Origin: Candidatus Lambdaproteobacteria bacterium RIFOXYD2_FULL_56_26
GTDB lineage: Bacteria > SAR324 > XYD2-FULL-50-16
Direction of reading: 5' to 3'
NCBI GenBank assembly: GCA_001783715.1
Contig: MFNF01000048.1
Coordinates: 41,642 to 105,641 of the forward strand
Length of the DNA: 64,000 nt
In this document: in pieces, positions 62,240 to 64,000 of the stretch
How the letters are laid out: each line of letters opens with the position of its first letter
Position numbering within the stretch: position 1 is the first letter of the stretch
Notes under the pieces: model-generated
Seen by the model: only the letters and a program-made list of their open reading frames with translations
Told to the model about the DNA's origin: nothing
Database searches by the model: none
Translations under genes and position numbers: made by a program

Positions 62240-64000
62240 ATGTCTTCCCAATTCGTACATCTCCATTTTCATACCCACTACTCGCTTCTCGATGGAGCGA
62301 TCAAGGTCAAGGGGCTGGGCAAAACTTTGTCCGCCCTGGGGTTTACGGCCAGCGCCATTACCGACCACGGCAACCTGCACGGGGCCATTGAGTTCCACCA
62401 TGAACTCAAAAAGGCGGGGGTCAAGCCGATCATCGGCATGGAGGCCTACATCGCCAAGGGCAACCGGTTTGAACGCAACTACCCCAAACCGGGCCCCAAT
62501 GCCTACCATGCGGTCCTGCTGGCCACCAATTACCAAGGCTACATCAATTTGGGGAAGATGGCGAGCCTGGGCTTTTCGGAAGGCAAATATTACGGCAAAC
62601 CCCGGATCGACCATGAGCTGTTGGAAAAATTCAACAGCGGGATCATCTGTCTGTCCGCCTGCCTGCAAGGGGAGCTGGCCAACCGGTTGCGGGCCGGAGA
62701 GGTCGAAGAGGCCTACAAGGTGGCCAAGTGGTATGGACAGGTCTTTGCCGGTCGGTACTACGTAGAACTCCAGGCCAACGGCTTGGCCGACCAAAACAAG
62801 GTGAACCCCCAGCTGATCCAGTTGGCCCAGGACTTGAGCCTGCCCCTGGTGGGCACCAACGACTGCCACTACCCCAACCGGGACTTGGCGGAGGCCCATT
62901 ACATTCTCCAGCTGATGGGCTGGCAAAGGAAGGTGACCGATCCGGGGGTCAAGGAGCTGGAAACCAAGGAGCTGTACCTCAAAAGCCCTGAAGAAATGGC
63001 CCAGGCCTTTGCGGCCCTTCCTCCCGAAGCGCTGGCCAATACGGTCAAAATCGCCGAGTCCTGCGAGTTGGACCTGACCAACAAAAAATATTACCTCCCC
63101 GACTACCCGCTTTCCCGGGCGAAGACTTTAGAAGAGGAGCTGGTCTTGTTTGCCAAGGAAGGTTTGGTGGTTCGACTGGAACAGGCGGCCAAGCTTTACA
63201 AATGGAGCGCCGAGGAACAGCAACGGCAGGGCCGGATTTATGCGGACCGGCTGGATTATGAAACCCAGGTGATTAACAGCATGGGTTTCCCCGGTTACTT
63301 TTTGATCGTCGCCGACTTCATCAACTGGGCCAAGGCCAACGGGGTACCGGTCGGGCCGGGTCGAGGGTCGGGGGCCGGGTCTCTGGTCGCCTACGCCATG
63401 CGGATCACCGACATCGACCCAATCAAATACGACCTTCTCTTCGAGCGGTTCCTTAACCCCGAACGGGTCAGCATGCCGGACTTCGACATCGACTTTGAGG
63501 TGGAAGGCCGGGAACGGGTGATAGAGTACGTCCGGCAGAAGTACGGCCAAAAAAACGTCTGCCAGATTGCGGCGATTGGCTCCTTGTTGGCCAAGGGAGC
63601 GTTGCGGGGGGTGGCTCGGGTGCTGGACATCCCCTATGCCGAAGCGGACAAGATCGCCAAGCTGATCCCCGAAGAGTTGGGGATTACCTTGGAACAGGCG
63701 ATGGAGAAGGAACCGGAACTCAAACGGATGGCCGAGTCCGGGACGGAACTGGAAAAAAAGCTGATCCAAACCGCCTTGGCCTTGGAGGGGCTCAACAACA
63801 ACCTTTCCACCCACGCCGCCGGGGTGATCATCATGAACTCTGACATTACCGACGTGATGCCCACCTGTACCCCCGCCAAGGGGGACGACCTGCAATCGAT
63901 GTACTCCATGAAGTACATTGAAGACCAAGGGGCGGTGAAGTTCGACTTTTTGGGGCTGCGCAACCTGACGGTGATCGACAAGGCAGTGCAGCTGATCAAC
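62240..64000 (+). CDS. dnaE: DNA polymerase III alpha subunit (5' part)
   Basis: This gene for the replicative polymerase runs off the window edge, so only the first 587 of roughly 1,150 codons are seen. The PHP domain opens with HLHFHTHYSLLDGA and GNLHGAIEFH. The palm contains GPGRGSGAGSLVAYA and the catalytic aspartates Asp416 and Asp418 in PDFDIDFE, and the third, Asp569, lies in VKFDFLGL, so the visible active site is complete. The ATG at 62240 gives the standard N-terminus; no strong ribosome-binding site is visible. Confidence 0.97.
   Translation, partial: MSSQFVHLHFHTHYSLLDGAIKVKGLGKTLSALGFTASAITDHGNLHGAIEFHHELKKAGVKPIIGMEAYIAKGNRFERNYPKPGPNAYHAVLLATNYQGYINLGKMASLGFSEGKYYGKPRIDHELLEKFNSGIICLSACLQGELANRLRAGEVEEAYKVAKWYGQVFAGRYYVELQANGLADQNKVNPQLIQLAQDLSLPLVGTNDCHYPNRDLAEAHYILQLMGWQRKVTDPGVKELETKELYLKSPEEMAQAFAALPPEALANTVKIAESCELDLTNKKYYLPDYPLSRAKTLEEELVLFAKEGLVVRLEQAAKLYKWSAEEQQRQGRIYADRLDYETQVINSMGFPGYFLIVADFINWAKANGVPVGPGRGSGAGSLVAYAMRITDIDPIKYDLLFERFLNPERVSMPDFDIDFEVEGRERVIEYVRQKYGQKNVCQIAAIGSLLAKGALRGVARVLDIPYAEADKIAKLIPEELGITLEQAMEKEPELKRMAESGTELEKKLIQTALALEGLNNNLSTHAAGVIIMNSDITDVMPTCTPAKGDDLQSMYSMKYIEDQGAVKFDFLGLRNLTVIDKAVQLIN

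Overview
The window reads as one compact chromosomal segment of a Gram-negative bacterium (GC in the upper 50s by eye). It has an outer membrane (BamA, LolCD, a SurA-like chaperone, an LppC-like protein, several predicted beta-barrels and lipoproteins), a peptidoglycan wall (Ddl, MltG) and parts of a type II secretion system (GspL, GspM, GspN). It has a proteobacterial-type isc operon and futalosine-route menaquinone genes. The mix suggests a deep-branching, deltaproteobacteria-like lineage. SAR324/Lambdaproteobacteria is my best guess, but nothing in the window proves it. No rRNA, tRNA, insertion sequence, prophage or CRISPR array was seen, and no stretch over 300 bases lacks a gene.

Layout. 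Positions 6-12543 are all on the minus strand: a TPR lipoprotein and gyrA, an O-antigen-ligase-like protein and secA, then the operon iscR-iscS-iscU-iscA-hscB-hscA. A divergent intergenic region with a probable IscR-type operator separates iscR from ispH. From 12672 to 23954 the plus strand carries ispH, a lipoprotein/outer-membrane-protein pair, ahcY behind a clear sigma70-like promoter, a UPF0114 membrane protein, lolC-lolD-bamA and two small predicted barrels. A bidirectional terminator separates these from a tight eight-gene minus-strand operon (FAH hydrolase, queC, queF, cysS, rlmB, aroQ, rlmN, folE; 29956 down to 24034), which links queuosine precursor synthesis with RNA modification and translation. 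An apparently accessory patch follows (30083-32458): a NYN-domain protein and a membrane pentapeptide-repeat protein with a 15-bp periodic repeat array, both flanked by hairpin-rich noncoding DNA.

From 32691 the plus strand holds tsaB-rimI-ddl-mqnB and a small ferredoxin, and the minus strand holds mqnC and mnmG. Next on the plus strand are a 74-residue orphan behind a structured leader, an APH-fold pseudokinase, a long S41 protease, and a 612-residue cytoplasmic protein that may be related to the spirochaete cytoplasmic filament protein CfpA. After them come accA, gspL-gspM-gspN, mltG, hflK-hflC and a five-gene Gld-type ABC cluster ending in a membrane-bound spermidine-synthase-like protein. 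The window closes with a minus-strand envelope operon (periplasmic protein, SurA-like isomerase, LppC-like protein) and, divergently, the first 587 codons of dnaE.

Genes are packed with very short overlaps. ATGA or TTGA overlaps and 8-base overlaps recur at many junctions, which implies widespread translational coupling and helped choose start codons.
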